Shown: positions 33,992 through 44,696 of the stretch, piece after piece
How the letters are laid out: the number at the start of each line of letters is the position of its first letter
How positions within the stretch are numbered: position 1 is the stretch's first letter
NCBI GenBank assembly: GCA_002633025.1
Contig: NMRB01001813.1
Location: forward strand, 51,068-115,067
Reading direction: 5' to 3'
Origin: Notospermus geniculatus
Taxonomy: Eukaryota; Nemertea; Pilidiophora; Heteronemertea; Lineidae
Length of the DNA: 64,000 nt
Notes under the pieces: model-generated
The model's input: the letters and a program-made list of their open reading frames with translations, nothing else
What the model was told of the DNA's origin: nothing
The model's database searches: none
Translations under genes and position numbers: made by a program

Positions 33992-34751
33992 CCTGTGTCC
34001 AAACGAAACATTGGTCAATGACAGTAAATAACTAACTATTCTGGATATTTTCCTATACTTTCGATAATGATAGCCTGTTTTGAATTTTCTTCACACATAA
34101 TCAATGTCCTACAATTTTTTAAAGGAGATGTTAGTACGAGTTCTGATCATTTCAGATAAAGGATTATCACACTAAACAAGCATCTTGCCCTGACAAGCGT
34201 TCCTTACCTATCACTCCTACTCTCGCGCAAGGGAGCGCAGTTCGAAGGGCGAAGTGACCGTAGGCCTGGATTATGTCAAGGTGGTAAACAAGTAACCAAA
34301 TAAAACTTCATGTACAGTGTATCTCATACTTACCTAAACTTACAAATATCTTCGCTGAAAGCAACAACCATTTTTAGAGAATCTTACCTTCATTAAGCGG
34401 GTCTATCGTGTGTATCATAAGTTGGAGAACGCCATGTCGAAACCGGCCACTTCCAGAGTGAAGAACAGGCAAACTACAACTTCTTTGAGGTCGCTGAAAT
34501 TGAGAAGAAGTAGACAAGGTCAAATGGTGTCGATCAAGTTCTTATTGACAAACCACCATGGATACGGTGAGATTAAATGTCAAGGATTATCCTATCACAA
34601 TAACCCTGATTGATGGAGGGTCAATGAATTCTGTTATCAACCACTAATCGTTGTTGTGGTTGCTATTGGTTTATATGGATCTGGAAACATAACTCCGCAC
34701 CATCGGAGTGCGAGGCAACATTTCTTGTCAATGCTACTCATCTTTTCGACG

Positions 34752-34912
34752 CCCCCCCCCCCCCCCCATATTGGATTTCCTGCACGCTGCGTATGCGCAG
34801 ATATATCTGGTGGGCAAATTCGGATCTCACGACCAATCACATGCTTTGATTTTGCCTACCAGATAAGTGCGCACGCACAAAACCTCTGTAAAAACCAAGA
34901 TGGCGGAGAAGG
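34752..34912. mobile_element. Foldback with C-run end and CCAT.TTGG / CCAAGATGG
   Basis: A long C-run followed by ATATTGGATTTCC pairs with AAACCAAGATGGCGGAGAAG. TCTGGTGGGCAAATTCGTAT in the centre recurs at 60735 and 62430. In copy A the sequence stops at the C-run beside the single N (27208) and resumes beyond. Confidence 0.75.
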
Positions 34913-35253
34913 GACGTCATGATGTCAACAGCAATTTCACTGCCAGCAAGAAATTTGAGCAAGAAATTTGCCTCGTGTGTGGATGTTTTCAATAGCAAGA
35001 AACACAGCCCGTTTCTTATTGTTCAGTGGTCATAAAAGGCCTTTGAGGCAAAGGGCAAGAGAAATTCTCTTGTTTGCTGCAGAGAAAGTCCGACAGTGCT
35101 TTCAGTGGCTATCGGCGGTTTAGATGCGTTATAACTACAGCTGTAACTGCCGATAGCACTATTGGACTTTCTCTGCCGTCGGCCCTGGGCCGACTGCAAG
35201 AAAAGTCCGTTAGTGCTACCGGCGCCTATCGGCAGTTAGTCATATTTTCCAAT

Positions 35254-35458
35254 AGGGAACCCCGATCACGCAGACCACGCGAGAATATACGCGTGGTTTT
35301 GAACTGATAGTACACCAATGCCACCTATTATTCATGACGAATCAAGGTGTGATTGGCCGTGCTTGGTGAACCGCATCTCTCGAACAATGGGCATAGGTCA
35401 ACGCTAGGTGTCTCGTCTGCTCTATCAGTAGTCATCACGTGACCAATTGGCGCTCCCC
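35254..35458. mobile_element. 205 bp insertion with AT duplication, copy B only
   Basis: Copy B reads TTCCAAT-AGGGAACCCC...GCGCTCCCC-ATTAACT; copy A near 27430-27445 reads TTCCAATTAACT. Termini pair in about 7 of 10 positions. Target AATT and duplication AT are the same as in the AGGAGC family, though the sequence is different. It contains no coding frame. Confidence 0.8.
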
Positions 35459-35854
35459 ATTAACTAAACCGCCGATAGGCACCGAAAGCACCATCGGACT
35501 TGCGGTGCGATCGGCCCTGGTATAAGGAACGCGATAAGCACGAGTTGGATAGTTGGGTGGTCAAAGTGGCGCAACGGTGTAATCTCTGAGATTTCAGATT
35601 CTGTCCTGCATCCCCATTCTTCAGGGGACAGACAAGGTCGTAGTCTATTATCGAGGTATTCCAATATTCATCTATATTTTTCGTTAATTTGTCCAATAAT
35701 CCTTAACAAGTCATTGAATAATTTAAACCTATAAATATTTGCACCTACCCGATCAAATCATGATAATCATAAAATAGGTGCGATTCAACCATACATGTAC
35801 TTTTATCTGCACCATGATGTTTTAAAGGACAGATTTGGGGAGATTTTTGGCAAT

Positions 35855-36021
35855 AGGAGCTGTCAGCGAGTTGACCACTAGGTGTCACTAGGGCCCAATT
35901 CAATGCATCTAGCGGACCCAGTCATTATCGATCGAGCAGCGATCACAATAGATTTCCTGTACATTTGGTCCGCTAAGACTGTGCTGCCATCTGTTAGCAA
36001 TATGCGCGGCTGACTGCTCCT
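35855..36021. mobile_element. 167 bp AGGAGC hairpin element (family P1), empty site in copy A
   Basis: Copy B reads GGCAAT-element-ATTGAAAGG. Copy A at 27986-28000 reads GGCAATTGAAAGG. The pair shows an insertion of 167 bp plus a 2 bp AT duplication after the 8 kb duplication. Internal frames are not protein-like. Confidence 0.93.
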
Positions 36022-36522
36022 ATTGAAAGGCAACAGCACTGGTAAGCAATGTCCAGAGCAAGCGATTTTTGTTGATAAGCAAAGCTGAATACGCCTTACC
36101 TGCTGAAAAAAATGCATAAGCTCGCTTATGAAATTTTGGTGTTAAAAGTATTTAGCGGAAGCCAATTGTAAATTTTTATCTCAGGACTGAGATTTAAAGC
36201 CCCTTGTATTGAATTTTATGGTATTTTCAAAGTGTTAGTAGAGTGCAGGAAGAAGTCTCGTGGCCTCGTGAAGGTCCCCCAAGTATCAAGCCCTAGTTTT
36301 CAGCAGGCACTGAAATACTGCAGGCAGGGTCTCAGATAGGGCACAGTACACTTGACACTAGGGAAGTTGAGATCAGCGACTTATCAGGGATCTACGGAAG
36401 CCGGTTACTGCCATGTGAAATAATTTTTTTATCCCGTAATAACGGGATCCTTATTAGTATACGGATAGAATTCTGTACAACGAGGACACATTCTATGTCC
36501 ATTTCGATCCGTATACGTATAA

Positions 36523-36685
36523 GGTCGCGCGCACACTGCAAGCGAAATGGCGAAGCGAAGCGAAGACAAGTTCGCCAAGCGATGTGGCGAAAAACTTTAA
36601 ATACTTTGGAAGCATTGGCATGTATAAACTGAGAGCGAAATTGTCGTCGCATCGCTTCGCCATTTCGCTTGCAGTCTGTATGCGG
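36523..36685. mobile_element. Foldback with GCAAGCGAAATGGCGAAGC stem
   Basis: GCACACTGCAAGCGAAATGG pairs with CCATTTCGCTTGCAGTCTG; the arms contain GCGAAGCGAAGC and its mirror. Copy A holds only the left arm (28502-28574). Confidence 0.8.
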
Positions 36686-37085
36686 CCTAATGCGGATGTC
36701 AGGTCGACCTTGCGATGGCACAGAACAGGCGCAGACTGACTTTTCTGGATCACTTTGCGTCTGAGGCACGACAGCGTGGAACAAATCAGTCGCCGATCTG
36801 GTGTGACATGACTGCAGTTGCGTCTCACTTGCGACGATCGGGATCAGTCGCCGATCAAAAAGATCACGGATCGCAAGAGTTGAACCTTCAACTTCTGTGT
36901 CATCCCGACGGGCGTAATCCATTCGCAAGTGACCTGAACACGGTTACGATTCCCTGCGCGCTGATGCTGCTTGTTCCACGATCACACATTTTCGTTTTTG
37001 TGACCTGACCATGATTGCGACGCCTGATGCCGGCTGTTCCGTCGCAGCGCAGGCAATCGCAGTGTGACCTGACATCCGCATAAGG
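36686..37085. mobile_element. Foldback CTAATGCGGATGTCAGGTC
   Basis: Ends TGCGGATGTCAGGTC and GACCTGACATCCGCA mirror each other. Inside, GCGTCTCACTTGCGACGATC and related CpG-rich words recur. A half copy lies at 58355-58600. Confidence 0.78.
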
Positions 37086-37553
37086 ATCCGTGATAAGTCG
37101 CTGATCTCAACCTCCCTATTACATAACGTTGGAAGATGTCAGGACGTCCTGAATTCAATACAGTGTGACTTTAACCACAAGTGATGTTTTCAAAACGCTT
37201 GACTGCGGCTTGCAACCTGATCTCCACGGGCAAATACATTGTGTGAGAAAACAAGGATTAAATGTGATAATGATACAAGGTATTGTATGCTTTGGTGACG
37301 ATCGTGTAACTCATGGTTAATGGATAATCAATCTCAGGTGGGCGAGATAATAAGACATCTAGGTACTACATGAACAGGTGACAATACGTGTCATTAAGGC
37401 AAAGTTTCACCTTCGATTGACATCTTATGTAACCGGAGTTCAGATGAAATGCAAGGAGTAGGACTTTTTGCATTGTATTTAGAAAACTATTCGCCAAATT
37501 TAGAAATAATTGCATGCAAAAAGTTCATTGAGAGTTGAAATCCATTAAGCAAT

Positions 37554-37719
37554 AGGAGCTGTCACTGAGTTGACCAATAGGTGTCACTACGGCCCAATTC
37601 AATGCATAAAGCGGACACGTCCATTCTTGATTAAGCACCAATCACGAGAAGTTTCTTTTGTATTGGTCCGCAAGAACTTTGCTGCCATCTTTTGGCAATA
37701 TGCGCGGCTGACTGCTCCT
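37554..37719. mobile_element. AGGAGC hairpin element, diverged copy (family P1)
   Basis: This 166 bp copy is clearly more diverged inside than the other three but keeps both ends and the CAAT/ATTG flanks, showing that the family has been active more than once. Confidence 0.85.
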
Positions 37720-37937
37720 ATTGAACAGGCACTTATCATGGCCCTATGAACCGTCAGAGTATATGAACACGATTGAACCATCATTCTGCCGTCCAATGGC
37801 AGAACCTGTCACAACTGAGTTAACACCATTTTGTAGTTACTAGGTTTGGTTTTCTTTTCTCAAAATCAACTGAAAGTGAGTTACTAGGTTCTGCCATTTT
37901 TGGACGGCAGCATTGGACTCAACAGTAGACACACAGA

Positions 37938-38370
37938 AATACAGTAAAATCACCTTTTATTGGTGGTGCTGAGAATTTCTGTAGGTCCTGGTTCTGAAGG
38001 TATTTGAGGGCCAGAATGGGGGTGGGTTATAGCCGATTATGTGTCAGCAAAGGTACTTCTTTGGAACTGCTGAACCATGAACTGTGAAGAAAGTTGGTGG
38101 AGTGTGGTTGGTACTGAAATGTGATCGCCATGATGACAGTGCACACATTTGACAAACAAGAATACTATAGGCATTAAATAAGAGCACCAAATAAAAATGC
38201 CGATCTTGAAATCAACACTTCTCATAGCCATTTTGTGTCTGCTTCACTGATCACACAATTTAATCAAAGTTAACCACATAATCCCCCCATTCTGGCCCTC
38301 AAATACCTTCAGAACCAGGGCCTACAGGAATTCTGAGCACCACCAATAAAAGGTGATTTTACTGTATGTT
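37938..38370. mobile_element. 430 bp foldback ACAGTAAAATCACCTTTTATTG
   Basis: CAGTAAAATCACCTTTTATT mirrors AATAAAAGGTGATTTTACTG; arms extend about 100 bp through CTGGTTCTGAAGGTATTTGA/TCAAATACCTTCAGAACCAG. Confidence 0.85.
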
Positions 38371-38429
38371 TTTAAATTGATACCAATTCTGTTGTAACAC
38401 TGGCCAAAAAGCGACCCTTTATTGGAAGT

Positions 38430-38580
38430 AATGGACAAGGACTAAGTCGATTCGATCCGCAGTTCACGACTTACTTTTTGTACCAGGAAAAGGATAGTAC
38501 ATGTCGCATGGCCTTTTCATGGTGAAAAAAGCAAGCGAACTGTCCTTGAACCGGATCGAACCGACTCCGTTTAATGGCAG
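38430..38580. mobile_element. Foldback with AAGGACTAAGTCGATTCGATCC
   Basis: AAGTCGATTCGATCCGC pairs with the mirrored right half (CGGATCGAACCGACTCCG). A diverged half copy occurs at about 9476-9545. Confidence 0.6.
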
Positions 38581-39114
38581 ATCTAGGGAGGTTAATCATG
38601 ACGCTTTTAATGATCGACACCAAGAAGCACCAAGCCAACCTGAAAACTGCCCCCAAATGCAAGCAAAACTCAGCCAAGAGCAATTAAAACGAGTTGAAAT
38701 GGTGCACATTTAGATGGTGGCTGCAGAGAAAATTCGGCCAACAGCAAAAGTTGTTATTCAAGTTGAAATGGACTGCAGACCAACTGCTGCAGAAAGACAC
38801 GGCGATAAACCTATATAAAACGGAAACCAAACATTGTGAAATCAATATGACCACTGTTGTGATACTGGTTATAATGAACAATTTGTTGTCACTGGCAACA
38901 AAAAGGAACATTGCATGACCGATTTGATAATGCATTTCACAGCAAGTTCAGTCACGTAATTGGTGCGGACACATTTTGAATGTTATCTTATTCCCACACA
39001 CTCATGCTGATTCTGCTCCAGTTACATTTGTTTTCACGGAAGGAAATAAATGTGAATGAATTTGTGGGACAGAGACGGGTCCGATCAGAAAAGCAATCAC
39101 TTATGAAAATCTTA

Positions 39115-39232
39115 ATTTTACCATGGTAATTTCGCACGGTAAAGGACAGTTTACCATTGTATAGGCTAAGTGGCTTTCCCCATGGTAAACCTTCTTTTAC
39201 CGTGCGAAATTACCAAAAAAACATGGTAAAAT
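39115..39232. mobile_element. Foldback ATTTTACCATGGTAATTTCG
   Basis: TTTACCATGGTAATTTCGCA is mirrored by TGCGAAATTACC...CATGGTAAA. TTTACCAT recurs four times. Confidence 0.75.
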
Positions 39233-39468
39233 GGAGAATATTTTTTATAAGGGATATTGCCAATGGTTACATCATGAAGGAATACAATCTAAATACCATA
39301 AAGAATCAACTGCGAATGATCTGTGGCAAGGGGCAAAGCTTCTCTTACTCGCCGCAAGGTGGCTCTTATTTCATTAATTTTGTGTGGTGGGAGTGTATAT
39401 GTATATTAATCTATGGGGATCGAAACTAAATTTATCTAGAAAGTCCAACGGCTGAAGGCAGCAGCCCT

Positions 39469-39610
39469 TGCAGGGGCGGATCTAGGATTTGCCAAAGGGC
39501 GGGTGTCCAATCCATCCAAAAGGGGCACCAGAGGAGGGGGCAAAGTCCCCCACATGCACGCCGACGGGGGTCTGGGGCCTCCCCCAGAAAATTTGAAAAT
39601 CTAGGCGCTC
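39469..39610. mobile_element. CAGGGGCGGATCTAGGAT fragment
   Basis: CAGGGGCGGATCTAGGATTT is a terminal word common in animal hAT-type elements. Downstream G/C-rich sequence (GGGGGTCTGGGGCCTCCCCC) is like such elements. The other end is not visible. Confidence 0.5.
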
Positions 39611-40029
39611 TCAGATGCATTTTCCCGGCATTTAAGTTAAGTGTGCTTTTATGACATGAGTGGCGTCGAGGATTTTACTTATAGTCAAAATGGACAACAA
39701 AGTGGAGGATACGTACACAGATGTCCCTCGCCACAGATCGAATTGCATGTACCAGTCTTCAGATAATGATTCTTAAAATGTCTTATTTGCGTAAGGGGCG
39801 AGAGGCAACAAATAAATAATGCTGCCAAGAAAAGCAGTTTATCCGAGAGCTTTGGTCGCGAATGGTGATGATGGTATGGTCATTTACTAGCTGACGTCAC
39901 ACTTCTGAGAAGCACACGGCAGTATTGGTCATCTCTTCTGTTGCAGCCGAGATATTTGGAATAATGGTTCATTTTTCTGACGTCCACGCTTGCTAAATTT
40001 GATTGTACGAAACGACGTTCAGACATATT

Positions 40030-40179
40030 AGGGAGGTTTAGAAATCAAACGATAAATATAAACGTTAACGAAAACGTTATTTTTTTACCGAAAATGTAAT
40101 ATAAAATCTGGTTAACGGTGGTATGAAAAATAACGTTGTCGTAAAGTTTACGTTCATCATTTAATTTCTTAACCTCCCT
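40030..40179. mobile_element. Family P7 foldback
   Basis: 150 bp with ends AGGGAGGTTTAGAAATC and ...TTTCTTAACCTCCCT; ATT on the left and ATA on the right. Confidence 0.85.
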
Positions 40180-41308
40180 ATACTCTCCTGCCGAAGCCAT
40201 TAATCACCTCCCAGATCAGAACAAGTAATTTCCACAATAAAAGCTACAGCAATGAAGGCAGATCCGTTTGCGACCAGAAATGGGATACACAGATGTCGTA
40301 TATTGATCAGTATCAGGTCGCTGTAGTCCAGGGAATGAAGAGAGTCAGCTGAACTGGTCGTGCTGGACGTACCAATAGACTATTGCGCCAGGTGTTGTGG
40401 CTTCCCGCATTGTGAAACACAGCTTCAATTCAGCGTATTGTGATCAACTCCACGGGAAGGTTTTCTATTATCATTGTGAGGCAGTCTAGGAAACCCGTCG
40501 GATGTCGCATTTGAGGAAAGTGTTAATGGCCTTGGTGAACCCGCACCGTTCAATAGCTGAAATTTACACACACTGATCATAAGTATTGCAACATAGTTTT
40601 TTTCTTAATTTCACTTATGCCTTTACTACTTTTACATCTATTTTCAAATATATATAGGACGGTCTATGGCAAAACATGCTGTTGGCAATATGGATTGAAA
40701 AATCTCACTGTTGATGAAAATATCAAGCCATGAAAAAGAAATATCAAAACGTGAAAATGACAAAATCTTCATGCGATACTGGATCACTCCTTTTCAGGAT
40801 AACGAAGCCTGATGTTGAGCAAGGATTTACAAGAAAAAAAATTGAAAAATATCAACTGTCAACAAAGATATTTGATATTATATCGAAAAATATCAAAAAT
40901 TGAAAAAGTGAGATTTTGCATGAGATTCCACTGCGGATGAAAAGCTGTCATCCCATGTGTCTCAGCCATGCCAGTTTCATCCAATGAAATGCCACTGTTA
41001 TCAAGAAAATTGAACTTTTCTGAAAAAAATTGGTCAATTTTTTAATATTAAATAACACATATAATGCGCATTTTCAGCGCACTTTTTTCACAATTGTGAA
41101 TGAATTTCAGTTGTCTTCATTTTGTAAAAATCTGGTAGTTATGCACTTTAAACTTTTCGAGATAGCAAATAGGTGATATTTTGATATTCTGATATTTTCA
41201 TGATATATCCACTTTTCCTCAAAACCTTTCGAACCATCAGGTGTAGGCCCACAACAACTCAAAGTATTACATCCACATTTAGGAACATTGATGACTGACT
41301 ACCGAGAA
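40180..41308. other. A/T-rich stretch with GATATT words
   Basis: From 40650 to 41220, words such as TATCAAAAA, GATATTTTGATATT and GAAAAATATCA are frequent. A similar texture is seen at 61735-61830 and 63480-63600. No gene or clear hairpin found. Confidence 0.5.
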
Positions 41309-41617
41309 ATTAAAGGCCCTCTAGTTCGAATTGTAAACATTACGGTTTGTTTATTTACATGGTTGATTATAATAGTTATTTTCCTGCGGACAGGTGGCAG
41401 CACCGTGTATACCAAAACATTTATGTTATCTATTTTTATATCTATCTTGATAAATATTCTTGTAACTGAAATATACATGTATTTATGATTTTACGCTCAA
41501 AAACAAACAAAAAGTTGTGACAGGCGAGATTTAATACGATTTTATCTGATTTGTTCCAGAAGTTGACAATAGGTGGAACACCGTAATGTTTACAATTCGA
41601 ACTAGAGCGCCTTTAAG
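41309..41617. mobile_element. Foldback TAAAGGCCCTCTAGTTCGAA
   Basis: TAAAGGCCCTCTAGTTCGAA, continuing TTGTAAACATTACGG, is mirrored by CCGTAATGTTTACAATTCGA...CCTTTA, about 36 bp. The A/T-rich interior has one spurious hydrophobic frame. Confidence 0.82.
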
Positions 41618-42436
41618 GAAAAGCCTACATGTTGCAATACTGTGTGTGTACTTCGTAACAGGTAAACAGTAGCAGATCAATGCACGGGCAATCTGAAAGC
41701 CCTTGTTGATCATTAAGCAACATCCGACGGGTTTTCCCAGGAGACCGCCTGGCATTTTCTGAAAACATCCAAATGAACTGCATCCTGATCATGACTATCA
41801 AGCAGTTGAGGCATGCCCTCGCCTCCGACGATGCGCAGGAAGTAGCCTACACATGTATGACGTAGTACGTACACATGGGAAAGCCAGGATGGATGAAGTA
41901 TCGAATCGAAGAATTTTTCGCGTACATGCACTGGCAACAATTTTCCAACATCTGACCCGTACCTGAGCAACTCTTTTGACCCCTGTACATACTACACTTG
42001 CCAATTCTTTTCCCAACATTTTAGCAACATTTGCACAACATGTTAGAACACTATTTTAAACTTGTGCACACTAACGTCAGACAACATTTCTGCAATGATC
42101 CCTGGTGGCAAAATTGAAAATCAAGATGGCGCCCACCAGGGGGCGTTTTTCACGTGTCACCCATCCTGAAATTAATCAGCGTCAACAACTCTACCACTGT
42201 GCCAAATTTCGTGGCTTTATACTAATTGGCGGGATTCTGACGATTTTTTACCCTTACAGCCTAGACTATTAATGTGTTGTAACTCTGAATGTTGTAAAAA
42301 GTGTGTTGGAAAAATGTGGCCAGTGTTGACATTAAATGTTGCGTCCTGTTTGGTAAAAATTTCAACCGAATATTACCAGTAGTGACGTATTCAGCACAGG
42401 AAAAGATCCTGTGTGTCTTCATATAACTAACTAGAC

Positions 42437-42700
42437 TCAAGCGAGTGAGAAATAAAAGTGGGAAATAAGAAGTGGGAATTTTGGCATTTTTGCACGAATT
42501 TTCCAATTTCTCAAATTGGGATAAAATTTTTTCCCATTTTGCGAAATTTTCTTAAAATTACATGACATTTTGTCTGATTTTTATGTCTGATATTTATTAA
42601 ATTGGAAAAAATTTACCCCCAATTTCAGAAATTGAAAAATTCGCATAAAAGTGATAAATTTTCCACTTCTTTTTTTCCCACTTTTATTTCTTACTCCCTT
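42437..42700. mobile_element. Foldback element, family P4
   Basis: The left end is slightly degraded (GAGTGAGAAATAAAAGTGGG); the right end is intact (TTTCTTACTCCCTT). The body is the same A/T-rich hairpin as at 1047. Confidence 0.8.
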
Positions 42701-42889
42701 GGTTCTGTATCTTTTCACTGTACTTTTTCTGCAGGCATAGAAAATGTCACCGGTCAACTTACGGAAGTCCAAGGAATCTTTCTGTACAAGCCCCCTTTTA
42801 GAACAAAATCTATGAACTTCAACAATCAGTGTGACCCAAACTGAGTTTGAGAACATGATGCATCGCCTCAGTGGAAACTGTACGCATTC

Positions 42890-43068
42890 AGGGGTGGTGG
42901 GGGTTCTGAGGTCCAATAGCGTGCACCCCCACGGAATGCCCTGACCACGAGTAACACCCCCCCCCAAATACATATAATAATATATTTGGGGGGATGTGTT
43001 TTACTCAGGGGTCAGGACATTGTCCGTGGGGGTGCTATTGGACCTCAGAAACACCCACCACCCCTGCA
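42890..43068. mobile_element. Foldback GCATTCAGGGGTGGTGGGGG
   Basis: CAGGGGTGGTGGGGGTTCTG pairs with CAGAAACACCCACCACCCCTG; the loop holds CCCCCCAAATA/TATTTGGGGGG. Confidence 0.82.
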
Positions 43069-44600
43069 ATGTATGCATCAAGTCGCTGTGTACGCAACAA
43101 CTGCAGGGTGACTATTTGAGGAATCTGGGGTTCGTAGTTTTCATCTACAGCTACATTGTATACCTTATCATCTACGGGGTGACAGCTGCTAGGATTGTAC
43201 TCTATGGGATGACAATTAAGAACTCGCTACATTGTCTTCTCTTGCTACAGGTTTTTTTAAATACTCACCCCACGGTACTGATGGCGTTCAATTTGAGGGG
43301 GAGGCATTGGAGGATGCGGCTTGAATTAAAACGGTAAAGAATGTATTTGAAAGCAAAACATAGTTTGGGTTTTAACGGTAGAGGATGCATTGACCGTATT
43401 TGGCGGACTGCGCGGTAAAACCTAGACCTGCACGTAATGTGCTGTGTATATTCTCTATTTCTTTTGACATATTGACTACAACATACATCCTGAATGTAGT
43501 TATTCGGCATTTCTGCACCAGATAAGAAATTTCAATCCATCATCTTAATAATAATACATTGTAAATTTATTATATTAGTGCTAAAGAATGCTAGACGCAT
43601 TTTCTAAACACTTTACATAAAAGAACAAACCTTACCTTAAATACATATTTAAGACATTACATTAATTTAAAACTTTTAATTTGAAAGTTGAGTAAAATAT
43701 TAAGATAAGGAGTCTAATAAAAAGTTAACATTTAAAAAGGCTTTTTTTAAAGAAAAGTTTTCCAAAATGTTGGTCAATCTTCTATTGACTGTAATCGAAA
43801 ATTGCAAGTCAAGTTGAACAATAGATGTCGTTAGTAAATAACTCAAGGGGACTTCATGGTTAAGACTGTGTCTCTTCTTGACAACGATATGACGCATTGA
43901 AACAGCGAGAGGTAAGCACAGAAGGTCACAGCAATTTTCGTTCGCATTGAGTGTTACATGTAACCAGCTGTTAATTTTACAGAATAGTTTGGAAACACTG
44001 CTGCAGGCACATTTCTGTAAATCTTATAAATTATTTTTTAACAGTCTGCATGTCATAGTGAGAGGTCATTTGGAAAAAGGAATATGTAGTGACGAAAAGT
44101 ACGGTACCACATATTTTATTTTGAAATTTTTAGAGCAATTTTTGAAGAGAATGCAGAAAACTTCAGACACCGCCTTCACTCCGGAATAAGATCAAACATT
44201 TCTAAGAATCGATTATTTAGTTGATCTTGAAAAAAGATAAGCCTGAAGGTTTCTAAGAAAAATCGTATATGGGGAAAAAGCAGGGATAAAGTTAATATCA
44301 GCAACTCACCCCTTGCCCTTGTGGACTACCTGTGGCAGGCTGAAACGTGTAACAGATAGGATAGAAGATATCAAGAAATGGTGAAAAGCGTTGCGTGCAT
44401 AGTGAATAAATAAGATGATGTGAATAAGGTTTGCTCAAGCATCATCAGATCGAAGTCAGCCATTCATTAAAAAGAGGGTAGAACGTGTACAACCACATGG
44501 GACATAACACCGTGTCTATCTATAGGTCGGCCTCCACCCATGAATGTTTGGGTAGGCCCTGCATAGATCTTTCCAACGAAGATGGCGGTCTAACAGTTCT
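43069..44600. other. No gene seen
   Basis: Short frames only. The segment at about 43970-44055 shares TTTTACAGAA...CACTGCTGCAGGCAC...AACAGT with the foldback at 9124 and is a degraded relative. Confidence 0.5.
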
Positions 44601-44696
44601 CACCATATGACGTCAGAAGCTTCATTCAATGCACCCTGGCTCGCTAAGCTGGTCAAGCGGGTCGTACGTGGGCACAAAAGTTGAGATAACAAAATT

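Larger units (their letters stand above)
28916..36600. repeat. 8 kb direct duplication, copy B
   Basis: Copy B alone carries foldbacks at 29591, 30273, 35254 and 35855, plus a 160 bp poly-C-ended element at about 34752. It contains the N gap. The right limit of homology with copy A is at 36600, where copy A ends. Confidence 0.92.
36360..37117. mobile_element. Foldback AGGGAAGTTGAGATCAGCG hosting two nested foldbacks
   Basis: AGGGAAGTTGAGATCAGCGA and the right end ...CGCTGATCTCAACCTCCCT pair for over 30 bp. Inside are a GAAGCGAAGC-type hairpin (36523-36685) and a GGATGTCAGGTC-type hairpin (36686-37085). Copy A keeps only the left end (about 28325 on), because it breaks off at 28574. Confidence 0.78.

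Noticed and set aside
41713-42019. Two overlapping minus-strand frames at 41713-42019
   Set aside because: No recognisable motif, splice context or conserved copy; likely chance.
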